From Bacillota bacterium (lineage in GTDB: Bacteria; Bacillota; Clostridia; Acetivibrionales; DSM-1351), in assembly GCA_023416275.1 (NCBI GenBank), contig JAEZIB010000136.1, forward strand, positions 1-33,719: a stretch of 33,719 bases of DNA, read 5' to 3'. Under the pieces are notes generated by a model. The model was not told where the DNA came from. It saw only the letters and a program-made list of their open reading frames with translations, and made no database searches. How positions within the stretch are numbered: the first letter of the stretch is position 1; the number at the start of each line of letters is the position of its first letter. The position numbers and the translations under genes are program-made. This document shows positions 25,048 to 32,832 of this stretch, piece by piece.

Positions 25048-26514
25048 CTACTTAACTTTACCTGTGAAAAGCTTTGATTCCTTTCCGCGCATTGTTATTT
25101 GCTCAGGTGACAAGCCTTTCTCCTTATTTAAAATATCAACTATTCTAGTAAGGCAATATCCTCCTTGACACCTACCCATCATAGGTCTGGCACGATACTT
25201 TATTCCTGCTAAGGTAGTAACTCCAAGAGGATTATTAATTGCATCGAGTATCTCCTTTTTGGTAATTCCTTCGCATCTGCAAACTATTTCACCATACTCA
25301 GGATATTGGCTAATCAACTCTTCCTTTTGGTCAATTGTTAGTTCTCTAAATTGAACTATTCCTTTTCTCGTAGAAATAAAATCACTTTTTAATGAAATGT
25401 CTTCCTTGTTTGCAATAATATCTCTTACCATTTTACTTATAGGAACAGATGACGTCAGTCCCGGTGATTCTATACCAATAAGATTAATTAATCCTGGCAC
25501 CACTTTGGATTCTTCTATGATAAAGTCTCCAAATCCACCTGTATTTGGACCCACTATTTTTGATCTGATACCTGTATAACTTCTGATGATATGTCTCATG
25601 CTTAAAGGTGGAAGCAGCTCCTTTGCTTCTTTGAACAGCTGGTCCATAACTTTCTTAGTTGAGCTATAGTCATTCTTTGATTTTATGTATTCAGCACTAG
25701 GCCCAATAAGTATATTACCTTCCATAGTTGGTGTCAGGTGTACTCCAAGTCCGCCAATACCAGGTCTTGGAACAGGGTACACAGGCACATTGAGATATTG
25801 GCTGGTTCTTTTGTCAAGAATGAAGTACTCTCCTCTGCAAGGATAAATTTTGTACCCCTTCTCACCTGCCATAGATGAAATTTTGTCAGAATAGAGTCCT
25901 GCACTGTTAACTATGTATCTGCTATAATAATACGTGTTGCCTGCTTTAACTCTAAAAAGCTTGTCCTGCCTTGATATTCCTTTAACCTCTTTATTAAAAT
26001 AAAACTTAGCACCATTTACAGCCGCATTTTCTGCAAGCGCAACAGTGTATATAAATGGATTTGTTATTGCAGTATTAGGCGATAGCATTGCTCCTATCCC
26101 TCCCACATGGGGCTCCATTTTCTTCACAACCTCTGCATTAACAAACTCCAGACCTTTAACACCATTTTTTTTACCATTCTCAATTAATTTATCTATACCT
26201 GCAAAATCGCTTTTGTCAAAAGCTACTATTAGCTTTCCTGTCTTTTTATAAGGCACATCCAATTCTTTGCAAACACCTTCGAAGCCTTCATTGCCTTCAA
26301 CACAAAGTTTTGCCATAAGACTTCCTGGCTTGTTATTAAAGCCAGCATGGACAACTGCACTATTTCTACCGCTAGTTCCACTGGCTACATCACTTTCCTT
26401 TTCAATTATAGCTATTTTTAAATTGTATCTTGATAGCTCCCTTGCTACGGCACACCCTACTGCACCTGCACCAACTATTATTATGTCAAATGTATTTTCA
26501 ATATTAGCTGCCAT
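25048..26514 (-). CDS. GlpA-like glycerol-3-phosphate dehydrogenase with BFD-like [2Fe-2S] domain
   Basis: FAD-dependent dehydrogenase of about 488 aa, likely oxidising glycerol 3-phosphate to dihydroxyacetone phosphate. The N-terminal FAD motif is IIIVGAGAVGCAVARELSRY. It is followed by GTSGRNSAVVHAGFNNKPGS of the DAO family and a C-terminal BFD-like region with CRC (in IVCRCEGITKKEI) and CQGGYC, four Cys for a [2Fe-2S] cluster. It is the first gene of the three-gene operon; glycerol kinase and facilitator genes are not in the window. The start is taken at ATG 26514; two other in-frame ATGs (26532, 26526) lie in the leader hairpin. None has a ribosome site directly before it. A related 2-hydroxyacid oxidase role cannot be excluded. 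Confidence 0.9.
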   Translation of the reverse strand: MAANIENTFDIIIVGAGAVGCAVARELSRYNLKIAIIEKESDVASGTSGRNSAVVHAGFNNKPGSLMAKLCVEGNEGFEGVCKELDVPYKKTGKLIVAFDKSDFAGIDKLIENGKKNGVKGLEFVNAEVVKKMEPHVGGIGAMLSPNTAITNPFIYTVALAENAAVNGAKFYFNKEVKGISRQDKLFRVKAGNTYYYSRYIVNSAGLYSDKISSMAGEKGYKIYPCRGEYFILDKRTSQYLNVPVYPVPRPGIGGLGVHLTPTMEGNILIGPSAEYIKSKNDYSSTKKVMDQLFKEAKELLPPLSMRHIIRSYTGIRSKIVGPNTGGFGDFIIEESKVVPGLINLIGIESPGLTSSVPISKMVRDIIANKEDISLKSDFISTRKGIVQFRELTIDQKEELISQYPEYGEIVCRCEGITKKEILDAINNPLGVTTLAGIKYRARPMMGRCQGGYCLTRIVDILNKEKGLSPEQITMRGKESKLFTGKVK

Positions 26515-26602
26515 AAATATGCCCATGCCCATCTTTTGCTCAATTACATCAAGGAAATGTTAATTCCTTGACAGAAGTAGCATGGGCTAGGTTTCTCCTT
26601 TT
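26515..26602 (-). promoter_or_regulatory. Structured translation-initiation leader, copy 1
   Basis: In order on the minus strand: AAAAGGAG (26602-26595), AAACCTA, GCCCATGC (26587-26580), an inner perfect 8-bp stem TCAAGGAA/TTCCTTGA (26571-26549), then GCATGGGC (26528-26521), ATATTT and the ATG at 26514. The outer arms are exact complements. The first arm holds an ATG that would give a 7-codon peptide ending at TAA. The same design occurs before the next gene. Confidence 0.75.
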
Positions 26603-26653
26603 CTTTTTTTTAACTTCTTAAACCTTTCCTCAGTATCAAAAATACTTCCTTTG

Positions 26654-26662
26654 ATTATAACA
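26654..26662 (-). promoter_or_regulatory. Extended -10 promoter of the glp-like operon
   Basis: TGTTATAAT on the minus strand is an extended -10 element (TGnTATAAT), about 50 nt ahead of the AAAAGGAG of the leader. The -35 region is weak. Confidence 0.5.
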
Positions 26663-26701
26663 TAACGGAACTCTTAATAAAATAATCCACCTCACCTAAA
26701 A

Positions 26702-27037
26702 TTATAATCCTAATTGCTCTGCAAAATGATTATTAACAGCTTCCTGTATCATATCTTCCCATGAATTGAAGCTGGAATTATTTTTTATAAACAAATCTAA
26801 TTCATTATCAGAAATTTTTTCGAAATCTTCTTCCGTTTCAATTTTAAAACCACTTTTTTTTGTCATTTCATTATAAGAATTGAAGGTTGTATATTTTCTC
26901 ATAAATTTATCGCTAAACAATATATTAAACGAAACATTATTATTCATTTCGTCAGCAATAACAATTTCATAAGCGTTATCAGCCTTTTCAGTTAAGCTGT
27001 TAACTATTACATTAAATTCTTCAATATCACAATCCAT
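26702..27037 (-). CDS. Hypothetical acidic protein
   Basis: 111 aa, strongly acidic, no recognised family. ATG 27037 has GGGAGG 4 nt upstream; the longer frame to 27097 crosses the promoter and is rejected. The C-terminal part (FEKISDNELDLFIKNNSSFN, then SWEDMIQEAVNNHFAEQLGL) looks helical. It has its own promoter and no obvious operon partner. Confidence 0.75.
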   Translation of the reverse strand: MDCDIEEFNVIVNSLTEKADNAYEIVIADEMNNNVSFNILFSDKFMRKYTTFNSYNEMTKKSGFKIETEEDFEKISDNELDLFIKNNSSFNSWEDMIQEAVNNHFAEQLGL

Positions 27038-27069
27038 ATTTCCTCCCACAACAATAAAATGTATATTAA

Positions 27070-27098
27070 GTATAACACAAAATATGCCAAATCGCAAA
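27070..27098 (-). promoter_or_regulatory. Promoter of the acidic hypothetical gene
   Basis: TTGCGA and TATACT separated by 17 nt on the minus strand, about 33 nt before the start codon. Confidence 0.6.
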
Positions 27099-27181
27099 CA
27101 TATGTTCTGTATATATTTTAATTACTTAACCAAATTTATTATAACATTTATAAAAACAATTTTTTATGAAATTAGAAATTG

Positions 27182-27223
27182 TTAACACAAAAATAATCCG
27201 TTGTTTCCACAACAGATTATTTT
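27182..27223 (-). terminator. Terminator of the B12/ABC transporter operon
   Basis: AAAATAATC and GATTATTTT, continued by GTTGT/ACAAC with one mismatch between, make a 14-pair stem with a TTCC loop (27190-27223). T-rich sequence follows on the minus strand. Confidence 0.75.
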
Positions 27224-27337
27224 ATGCATTATCAAACTTTTCAATATAATACTTTAGGAATTTATTTGTTGAATCAATCGCAGTTTTGATTGAGTATTAG
27301 GAATGTATTCAAGGAATTGATTTATTTAAAATAATTA

Positions 27338-28024
27338 CTACTTTCTAATGTCAATACTGATGCTGCCATCAGTTATTTCAATGATTCTGTCAGCTTTTTC
27401 AGCAATTTTTCTGTCGTGGGTTATTATTATAAAAGTAGTACCCAGTTTCTCATTTATTCCTCTTAATAGATTATATACTGTTTCTGTTGAATCAGAGTCA
27501 AGATTTCCAGTTGGTTCATCAGCAAGAATCATATCTGGGTTATTTAAAATTGCTCTAGCTATCGCCGTTCTTTGCTGCTGACCACCTGACATTTTTGTAG
27601 CATTATTATTTATGACTTTTTCCAAGCCTACAAGAACTAAGTACTCTTTTGCCTTTTCAATTATTTCTTTTGTAACCTTACCACCACCAATTCTATATGG
27701 CATTAGCACATTTTCAAGAGCAGTAAACTCTGGCAGCAAATAGTGAAACTGAAAAACAAAACCTACTCTTTTATTTCTTATCTCGGCAAGCTTGTCTTTT
27801 GAGGCTTTTGAAGTATCTGTTCCTGCAAGCATAACCTGTCCGCTGGTAGGTGTGTCAAGTGTTCCCATTATATTCATAAGTGTACTTTTTCCGCTTCCCG
27901 ACTGCCCAATTATAGAATTAAAGGTACCCTTTTCAAAACTTACATTAATATCTGTAAGCACCTGATTTTTTATGGTGGTCCCATATATTTTATTTACATT
28001 TTTTAATTCAAGTATGTTGTTCAT
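27338..28024 (-). CDS. ABC transporter ATP-binding protein (MacB/LolD type)
   Basis: 228-aa ATPase that powers the FtsX-type permease encoded just upstream. Walker A is GQSGSGKST, the signature is KMSGGQQQR, Walker B is MILADEPTGNLDS, and the switch His is in IIITHD. The family pattern (LNVKKIYG-like start, FQFHYLLPEFTALENV) matches the MacB/LolD/FtsE group. The frame is open to 28168, but the ATG at 28024 is chosen: GGGAGG is 5 nt upstream and homologues start here. The extra 48 codons are a repeat sequence, not protein. It is the last gene of a three-gene operon with the B12-binding protein and the permease. The substrate is unknown. Confidence 0.95.
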   Translation of the reverse strand: MNNILELKNVNKIYGTTIKNQVLTDINVSFEKGTFNSIIGQSGSGKSTLMNIMGTLDTPTSGQVMLAGTDTSKASKDKLAEIRNKRVGFVFQFHYLLPEFTALENVLMPYRIGGGKVTKEIIEKAKEYLVLVGLEKVINNNATKMSGGQQQRTAIARAILNNPDMILADEPTGNLDSDSTETVYNLLRGINEKLGTTFIIITHDRKIAEKADRIIEITDGSISIDIRK

Positions 28025-28110
28025 ACTAACCTCCCACGCCGACTTTCGGCACAAATTTATGTGGCTTTTCCTAACTCGAAAATGTATAATATTCGCACAC
28101 AGGATTCTCA

Positions 28111-28185
28111 ATTCCACAAAAAGCTGAGAGCAGCTTTTTGATATGCGAAGATAACGATGAATGCACAAAATGTAAACTTCGCATT
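28111..28185 (-). repeat. Double-hairpin repeat family A, copy 2
   Basis: Inverted relative to the copy at 7487; about 90% identical over about 73 bp. It keeps both stems (ATGCGAAG/CTTCGCAT and CAAAAAGCTG/CAGCTTTTTG). Weaker similarity continues towards 28040. It lies between the permease stop-side neighbour and the ATPase start, within the operon, where a stem could separate expression of the two genes. Confidence 0.85.
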
Positions 28186-28192
28186 ATTGCTC

Positions 28193-29359
28193 CTAATTAT
28201 TTCTAATAATATCGATAGGATTTAGTTTTGATGATTTTATCGCAGGTATTAATGATGCGAAAACGCAGGCAAGTACAGCTATAGCTCCTGAAAGAGCAAT
28301 AAAATTATTATCAATATACAAGTCCACAACAGGCGTTCCGTCAGGGTTTAGAGCAAAGGTTGTAAATGCCAACGATAACCCCACTCCTAAAATAATTCCT
28401 GCTATTGCTCCAAAAACGCCTAATATAAGCCCTTCAAAAATAAAAATCATACTTGAATCTCTGTTCTTTATGCCCATTGCCTTTAAAATTCCTATCTGCT
28501 TTGATTTCTGCATAACAGTAATTGCAAGCACACTTGATATTCCCAAAATTACAGATAGCATTACAAATATCTGAATCATAAGGCTTGAAATACTTTGACC
28601 CTGAAGCCCGCTCAAAAGTTGTTCATTCTGTGATTTCCAATCAGTGATTTTATAATCAATGTTGCCTATTTTTATTGAAATGTTCTGAACAATTAAGTCT
28701 GATGAAAAAACCTCGTCATCTGAAGCCTGCATTTCAATTGAAGTAGCTACATCCTCTACATTGAATAATTCCTGTGCTGAGGAAAGAGTAGTTATACACC
28801 AGCTGTTGTTTATCTGTGCAACCTTCAAATCAAAAAACCCTGTTATTTTACATTCCTTTGTTGTTTTGTCAGGCAAAATTATATTAATTTTATCTCCAAC
28901 CTTAAAGCCATATTCTTCTATGAGATTTTTGCCAAGTACTACTTCTCCTGAATTGGTTGGCATAGTTCCCTCAACTACTGAGTCAGAAATTTTATATATG
29001 TTATCCGCTTTAGATAAATCAAAGCCTCTTACTAACAGTGATTGAGTTTTCCCATCGTACTCCATCAAGCTAGCATTTTCATAAACAGGTGAAATATATT
29101 TAACCCGTGAATCTGCCTGTTGTGCTGTTTCCATTAGGTCTGGATAATCATTAATATGTTTGTCCTCAGACGTTGATGTTATTGTTATTTGTGATGAACT
29201 GCCAATGGTCTTTTCAACAAGTCCTTTCTGAAGCCCTTGAATTAAAGAACCTATAAAGATCTGAACAGAAATACCTATTCCGATACCAAGTATTATAATT
29301 AAAGTCTGTGAAATATTCGATTTTAAAAATCTTGTTGCAATGTTAAAATTCAGCTTCAT
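28193..29359 (-). CDS. FtsX/MacB-type ABC transporter permease
   Basis: 388 aa. One N-terminal helix (about 15-38) is followed by a large extracytoplasmic MacB-like domain (about 40-255) and three C-terminal helices (about 262-285, 308-335, 355-380), the FtsX layout. The family block ILKAMGIKNRDSSMIFIFEG precedes the second late helix, and SSKLNPIDIIRNN closes the protein. ATG 29359 overlaps the TGA of the B12-binding gene (ATGA), so the two are translationally coupled; AAGGAGA lies 7 nt upstream. It works with the ATPase at 27338. MacB-type exporters move peptides, lipids or antibiotics; the cargo here is unknown. Confidence 0.93.
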   Translation of the reverse strand: MKLNFNIATRFLKSNISQTLIIILGIGIGISVQIFIGSLIQGLQKGLVEKTIGSSSQITITSTSEDKHINDYPDLMETAQQADSRVKYISPVYENASLMEYDGKTQSLLVRGFDLSKADNIYKISDSVVEGTMPTNSGEVVLGKNLIEEYGFKVGDKINIILPDKTTKECKITGFFDLKVAQINNSWCITTLSSAQELFNVEDVATSIEMQASDDEVFSSDLIVQNISIKIGNIDYKITDWKSQNEQLLSGLQGQSISSLMIQIFVMLSVILGISSVLAITVMQKSKQIGILKAMGIKNRDSSMIFIFEGLILGVFGAIAGIILGVGLSLAFTTFALNPDGTPVVDLYIDNNFIALSGAIAVLACVFASLIPAIKSSKLNPIDIIRNN

Positions 29360-30012
29360 CTGTTCATCTCCTTTTCGGTTACAATTTTTATATCCTCAAA
29401 AGTATCTGTATAATAATCTGCTCCCACTATGGATATGTTTTTACTGTCTCTTGTAAATGCATATCCGCCTACAACTATTTTTGTATTTTTACTAATTTTT
29501 TTACGTAAATCCTCAATTATCTTCTTTGTAACAACCAAGTTATAATAATTGCTGACACTTATTGCAATAATATCAGGATTGATTTTATCGGCAGCATTAT
29601 AAAAATCATCATAGGGGGTATTGTTGCCTACAAAAATTGCATTATAGCCGCATATTGTGAAATAATCTGCTACCATTCTGGCTCCAAGATCATGATATTC
29701 CTCAGGAGGACATACAATAATAACATTTCCCCTTTTAGGATTATTTTCTTTATTTCTTTTCTCTATAACATATGGGTAGCAGCATTCAACAATAGTTCTG
29801 ACAATTGCTGTCCGTACATGCTCTTTCCATACACATATATCCTTATCGGCAAGTGAACACTGCATGTTATTTAGGGCAGGCTTTAAAATATCGGAGTATA
29901 ACTTTATAATATCAACTGCTCCACTTTTTAAAAGTCCCATTGCAAAATCAACTGCCTCTTCCTTATTTTCATTTTCTAAGATTTGCATAAACTTATCTGA
30001 ATTGTTACTCAT
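29356..30012 (-). CDS. Cobalamin (B12)-binding domain protein, possible sensor
   Basis: 218 aa. The N-terminal helical B12-binding-2-like part (1-85) contains E64-H65. The C-terminal Rossmann-type B12-binding part has E105-Y-H107-D-L-G110, matching the DxHxxG cobalamin motif except Glu for Asp, so the cobalt-ligating His is kept. No DNA-binding, kinase or methyltransferase domain is attached. In CarH-type light sensors a Trp lies ten residues before the EH pair; here that residue is Leu (54), so the light-sensing set is incomplete. ATG 30012 is chosen with AGAGGTG upstream; the TTG at 30030 is before it. First gene of an operon with an ABC exporter, overlapping the permease by 4 nt, which suggests a control role. 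Confidence 0.88.
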   Translation of the reverse strand: MSNNSDKFMQILENENKEEAVDFAMGLLKSGAVDIIKLYSDILKPALNNMQCSLADKDICVWKEHVRTAIVRTIVECCYPYVIEKRNKENNPKRGNVIIVCPPEEYHDLGARMVADYFTICGYNAIFVGNNTPYDDFYNAADKINPDIIAISVSNYYNLVVTKKIIEDLRKKISKNTKIVVGGYAFTRDSKNISIVGADYYTDTFEDIKIVTEKEMNR

Positions 30013-31001
30013 ATCGCACCTCTTTTTCAAATTAGAATGTTGATTGTGAAACTGCTTATAGCTTTTAAATAATATTTATTATCATCAGAAAATATGGCTT
30101 TCCTTTAATATTTTATTTTTAACTAAATACTGAATTAACTTTTGCACATAAGTCCATTGTTGTTCAGAATTATCAACTGGGAAAGTTGAGATATTTGTAC
30201 CATAGTTTGTTTAATGTAACTAATTAAAAAACTTAAAAGCTTATAATTAAGTCTATGCAAACATAATAGATTTTTAATCCCAAAAACATGTTGTATAGCT
30301 TAAAAGCAAAACTTGTATTTTCCTTTTTAAAAATAATTGCAAATGTTTATCCAGTATAGGTTTATGTTAATTCTACTATACCCCTTTAGGTTAGTTTTAA
30401 ACATTTTTGTATAACCTACCAGCTTATTCTAATTTGTATTCAGAATGTAGAGTCACATTTTTAAATTAGGCTTTTTGCTTGCTCGTTAGGGCATAGCTCA
30501 CAAATATTTTTCAATACTATTGAGCCACTGCTTATGAATTGCACCGCATAAACCGACGGCATAAAAAAATATTGTCGAAACCCATCTTGTGTGATACAAT
30601 CAATTTAATTCAAATAAATACTTATAATGTTTTAAATTACAACAAAAGGAATTAAGAATGTGTTTTTTATTTGAAACTTTCACACTGTTTATGTATAAAT
30701 AAAGTAGTCTAGCCACATCTCCCTTTGGTCGAAATTTAGCAGGGTTGTGTGATGTTTTGAATAACTACTGTAGCCATATGAAAAAATTTTAAACATTTAA
30801 AAGGACGAACTTTTGAAAAAATAATACAGTTCACAGAAATTAACTTCGCAGATACTATTAACTACCTTATACATACATCTTTTTCTTGCAAATTTTCTTA
30901 AACACTAGGGATTCCTTCAACAAACACATACTAAAACAAAAAACAGGTTGTTAGGCTGACTAGCCATTCAATTATAAAATTAAAAACTAGGAGGTATTTT
31001 T
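30013..31001. other. Long non-coding region between the B12 operon and the lectin gene
   Basis: Nearly 1 kb with no intact gene. TAGGTTA/TAACCTA (30387-30418) is a 7-bp inverted repeat. A candidate folded element lies at 30703-30769 on the plus strand, with nested AGTAG/CTACT, CACA/TGTG and CCCT/AGGG pairs. A possible decayed coding fragment lies at 30027-30209 (minus). The lectin ribosome site AGGAGG is at 30989-30994. Confidence 0.4.
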
Positions 31002-31805
31002 ATGGCAACTTATCAAGTGGATAATCAGTGGGGCGGTACTTCAGAGCCTTGGCATCAAGGTTCTACCTGGCTGTTAGGTATTAGAAATAATCAATATTTA
31101 GTAGGAATTGATATTTCATCAAATGATAACGGCATGACATTTAATGGTTCCATTACATACAATGGAGAAGGTCCAATTGATTTTACAGCCGCAAAAAAAG
31201 CCGGTAATCAGTATGTTGCAAAAGTTCGCTGGGGTGGTTCTATGGCTCCATGGAATGATGAGGGGACATGGATAATTGGAGGAAGATCCAATCAAAGTTG
31301 CGTTGAGTTAAAGGCAACTGCCATAGAAGGCGGTAAAATCCTGTCGGGAAACATGAAATATTCTGGTGAAGGTCCTATCGGTTTCAAAGGTACTTTTATT
31401 CCTTCTTATGAAGTTCAAAATCAGTGGGGTGGTCCAGATGCACCATGGCATAATGGGGGCATATGGGTGTTAAGCGGTCGTTGCACTCAAAATGTTATCT
31501 CAATGGATATAAGATCAAATGACCTCGGAAAAACCTTTGAAGGAGTTATGACATATCAAAATGAAGGGCCAATCGGATTTAAAGGAGTTAAAACTATTGA
31601 TAATATGTATGAAGTATACAATCAATGGGGAGGCTCCGCTGCACCTTGGCATCGTGGTGGTGACATGATTATTGGTGGAAGAGACAATCAATCTGTTATT
31701 CGGCTCAAATTTACGTCCAATGACGGAAATAATCTATTTGGGGAAATGACATACGTTGGAGAAGGTCCAATTGGTTTTAAGGCAAGTATAGTAAAGCAGG
31801 TATGA
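31002..31805 (+). CDS. OAA/MBHA-family mannose-binding lectin, four tandem repeats
   Basis: 267 aa made of four repeats of about 67 residues (about 3-68, 70-134, 136-200, 202-266). Each opens with a QWGG or RWGG block, then APW or EPW, a GxW/GR or similar turn, and closes with GEGPIGF or NEGPIGF. This is the pattern of the Oscillatoria agardhii agglutinin family, whose members bind high-mannose glycans. Four repeats and 267 aa match the Myxococcus xanthus haemagglutinin. Repeat 1 is the most divergent (GIRNN, GPIDF), repeats 3 and 4 the most canonical. There is no signal peptide, as in other members, so export or release by lysis is unclear. ATG 31002 has AGGAGG 7 nt upstream. The gene stands alone, next to mobile-element debris, which fits acquisition by transfer. 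Confidence 0.95.
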   Translation: MATYQVDNQWGGTSEPWHQGSTWLLGIRNNQYLVGIDISSNDNGMTFNGSITYNGEGPIDFTAAKKAGNQYVAKVRWGGSMAPWNDEGTWIIGGRSNQSCVELKATAIEGGKILSGNMKYSGEGPIGFKGTFIPSYEVQNQWGGPDAPWHNGGIWVLSGRCTQNVISMDIRSNDLGKTFEGVMTYQNEGPIGFKGVKTIDNMYEVYNQWGGSAAPWHRGGDMIIGGRDNQSVIRLKFTSNDGNNLFGEMTYVGEGPIGFKASIVKQV

Positions 31806-31877
31806 TAAAGCAAGTATAATTTAATTAAGATACTTTGGACAGTACTTAATTGGTCCTATGGAAAGAATATGTCTTGC

Positions 31878-31910
31878 TTGGTAAGCACCTCAAATTGGGG
31901 TGCTTACCAA
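31878..31910. terminator. Hairpin after the lectin gene
   Basis: TTGGTAAGCACC (31878-31889) and GGTGCTTACCAA (31899-31910) are perfect 12-bp complements with a 9-nt loop, 72 nt past the lectin stop. There is no U-tract, but its place and strength suggest a transcript end. It cuts into the DUF2513 remnant. Confidence 0.6.
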
Positions 31911-32070
31911 TAGTAAAGTTCCTCTCTGACAAGCAATTTATATGTACTACTTTCCCTAGGAAAATTATTTTTGAACTATATCCATCTATTTCTAAATTAT
32001 ATATGGTATAGTCTTCTCGCTCTTCAATACTCATTAGTATCCTCCTTATTAGTTCCAAATCTCTTTTCAT
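31904..32070 (-). pseudogene. DUF2513-like remnant, frameshifted
   Basis: The minus-strand frame starts MKRDLELIRRILMSIEERED and reaches LEIDGYSSK, the typical start of DUF2513 proteins. After that the frame loses similarity. A one-base shift gives TYKLLVREELYYW and a stop at 31904, resembling the following helix (HxKLLxEAGLI). So this is a truncated and shifted remnant, often found on mobile elements. Confidence 0.65.
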
Positions 32071-32100
32071 TTTAGCTCCCTATATACAATATTTTACATA

Positions 32101-32469
32101 CTAAATACTAGCAATTAAAAATGCACCTATTATACCAAGAATAGTTAGAACAACCCAAAATATCATTATATTTTTCATTGTATCTACTTTATCATCTATA
32201 CTATCTAGTTTTTGAATTAATTTCATCGATATGTATTGCAAAAACTCTTCATCAGTTACTTCTTCAGATTGCTCAGTATAAAAATTAAGCCAACCAGATG
32301 CATTCACTTCTACCTGATAATCTTTTTCTATTTCATTCTTATCTGATTTTGAATTATTGTATTTACTATTTAGTCTATCATTTTCCGAATCCGAAACATA
32401 TGTACGCCTATATGTTATCTTTTGATGCTTTAAAAAATTATCTTTATATTCCTTTATAAAACTATTCAT
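32101..32469 (-). CDS. Hypothetical tail-anchored membrane protein
   Basis: 122 aa, no recognised family. The first 50 residues are charged and Lys/Asn-rich. The middle (DEEFLQYISMKLIQKLDSID) looks helical and amphipathic, and a single transmembrane helix occupies about 98-120 with only two residues after it, a tail-anchor layout. ATG 32469 has GGAGGGG 5 nt upstream. It has its own promoter with an inverted repeat across it. Between a DUF2513 remnant and a broken integrase, it probably belongs to the same mobile region. Confidence 0.7.
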   Translation of the reverse strand: MNSFIKEYKDNFLKHQKITYRRTYVSDSENDRLNSKYNNSKSDKNEIEKDYQVEVNASGWLNFYTEQSEEVTDEEFLQYISMKLIQKLDSIDDKVDTMKNIMIFWVVLTILGIIGAFLIASI

Positions 32470-32512
32470 TCAGCCCCTCCACATAGTGATATCTTGCCTT
32501 AATTTTACAACT

Positions 32513-32541
32513 ATTATATAAAAATACAATAATAGTTGCAA
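32513..32541 (-). promoter_or_regulatory. Promoter overlapped by an inverted repeat
   Basis: On the minus strand TTGCAA and TATAAT are 17 nt apart. CAACTATTAT and ATAATAGTTG, perfect 10-bp complements, overlap the -35 and -10, and an outer TTGCCTT/AAGGCAA pair encloses them (32494-32548). This layout suits repressor control of the membrane protein gene. Confidence 0.55.
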
Positions 32542-32755
32542 GGCAAAAAATTCAAATGGTTCTAAGCACGTAGATTCTTGGGAGTTAGATACCAACAACA
32601 AAATATGTTTGTACTAGTTAATTCCCTTAAATATAAATAAATATAGACTGTTTAAGCTATTTATTTACTATTGGCATATAACTTGTATGGCAAATTATTT
32701 AAACGGTTCAATGTGTTTTTGGATTTGATTTAAAAGGTACATTAATAATATGTGT

Positions 32756-32815
32756 GCCTTGATATTGGTGGTTGTACATTATGTACAAGAAAGAACCCTG
32801 CTGATTAGTCAAGGC
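32756..32815. other. Nested inverted repeats downstream of the broken integrase
   Basis: GCCTTGA (32756-32762) pairs with TCAAGGC (32809-32815) and encloses the perfect palindrome TTGTACATTATGTACAA (32772-32788). Placed 18 bp past the integrase stop, it could be a transcript end or a recombination or binding site of the lost element. Confidence 0.45.
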
Positions 32816-32832
32816 TCTTGATTGAATGTATT

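Noticed and set aside
28025..28168. 48-codon N-terminal extension of the ABC ATPase
   Set aside because: It is family A repeat sequence; the ATG at 28024 has GGGAGG before it and matches the family start.
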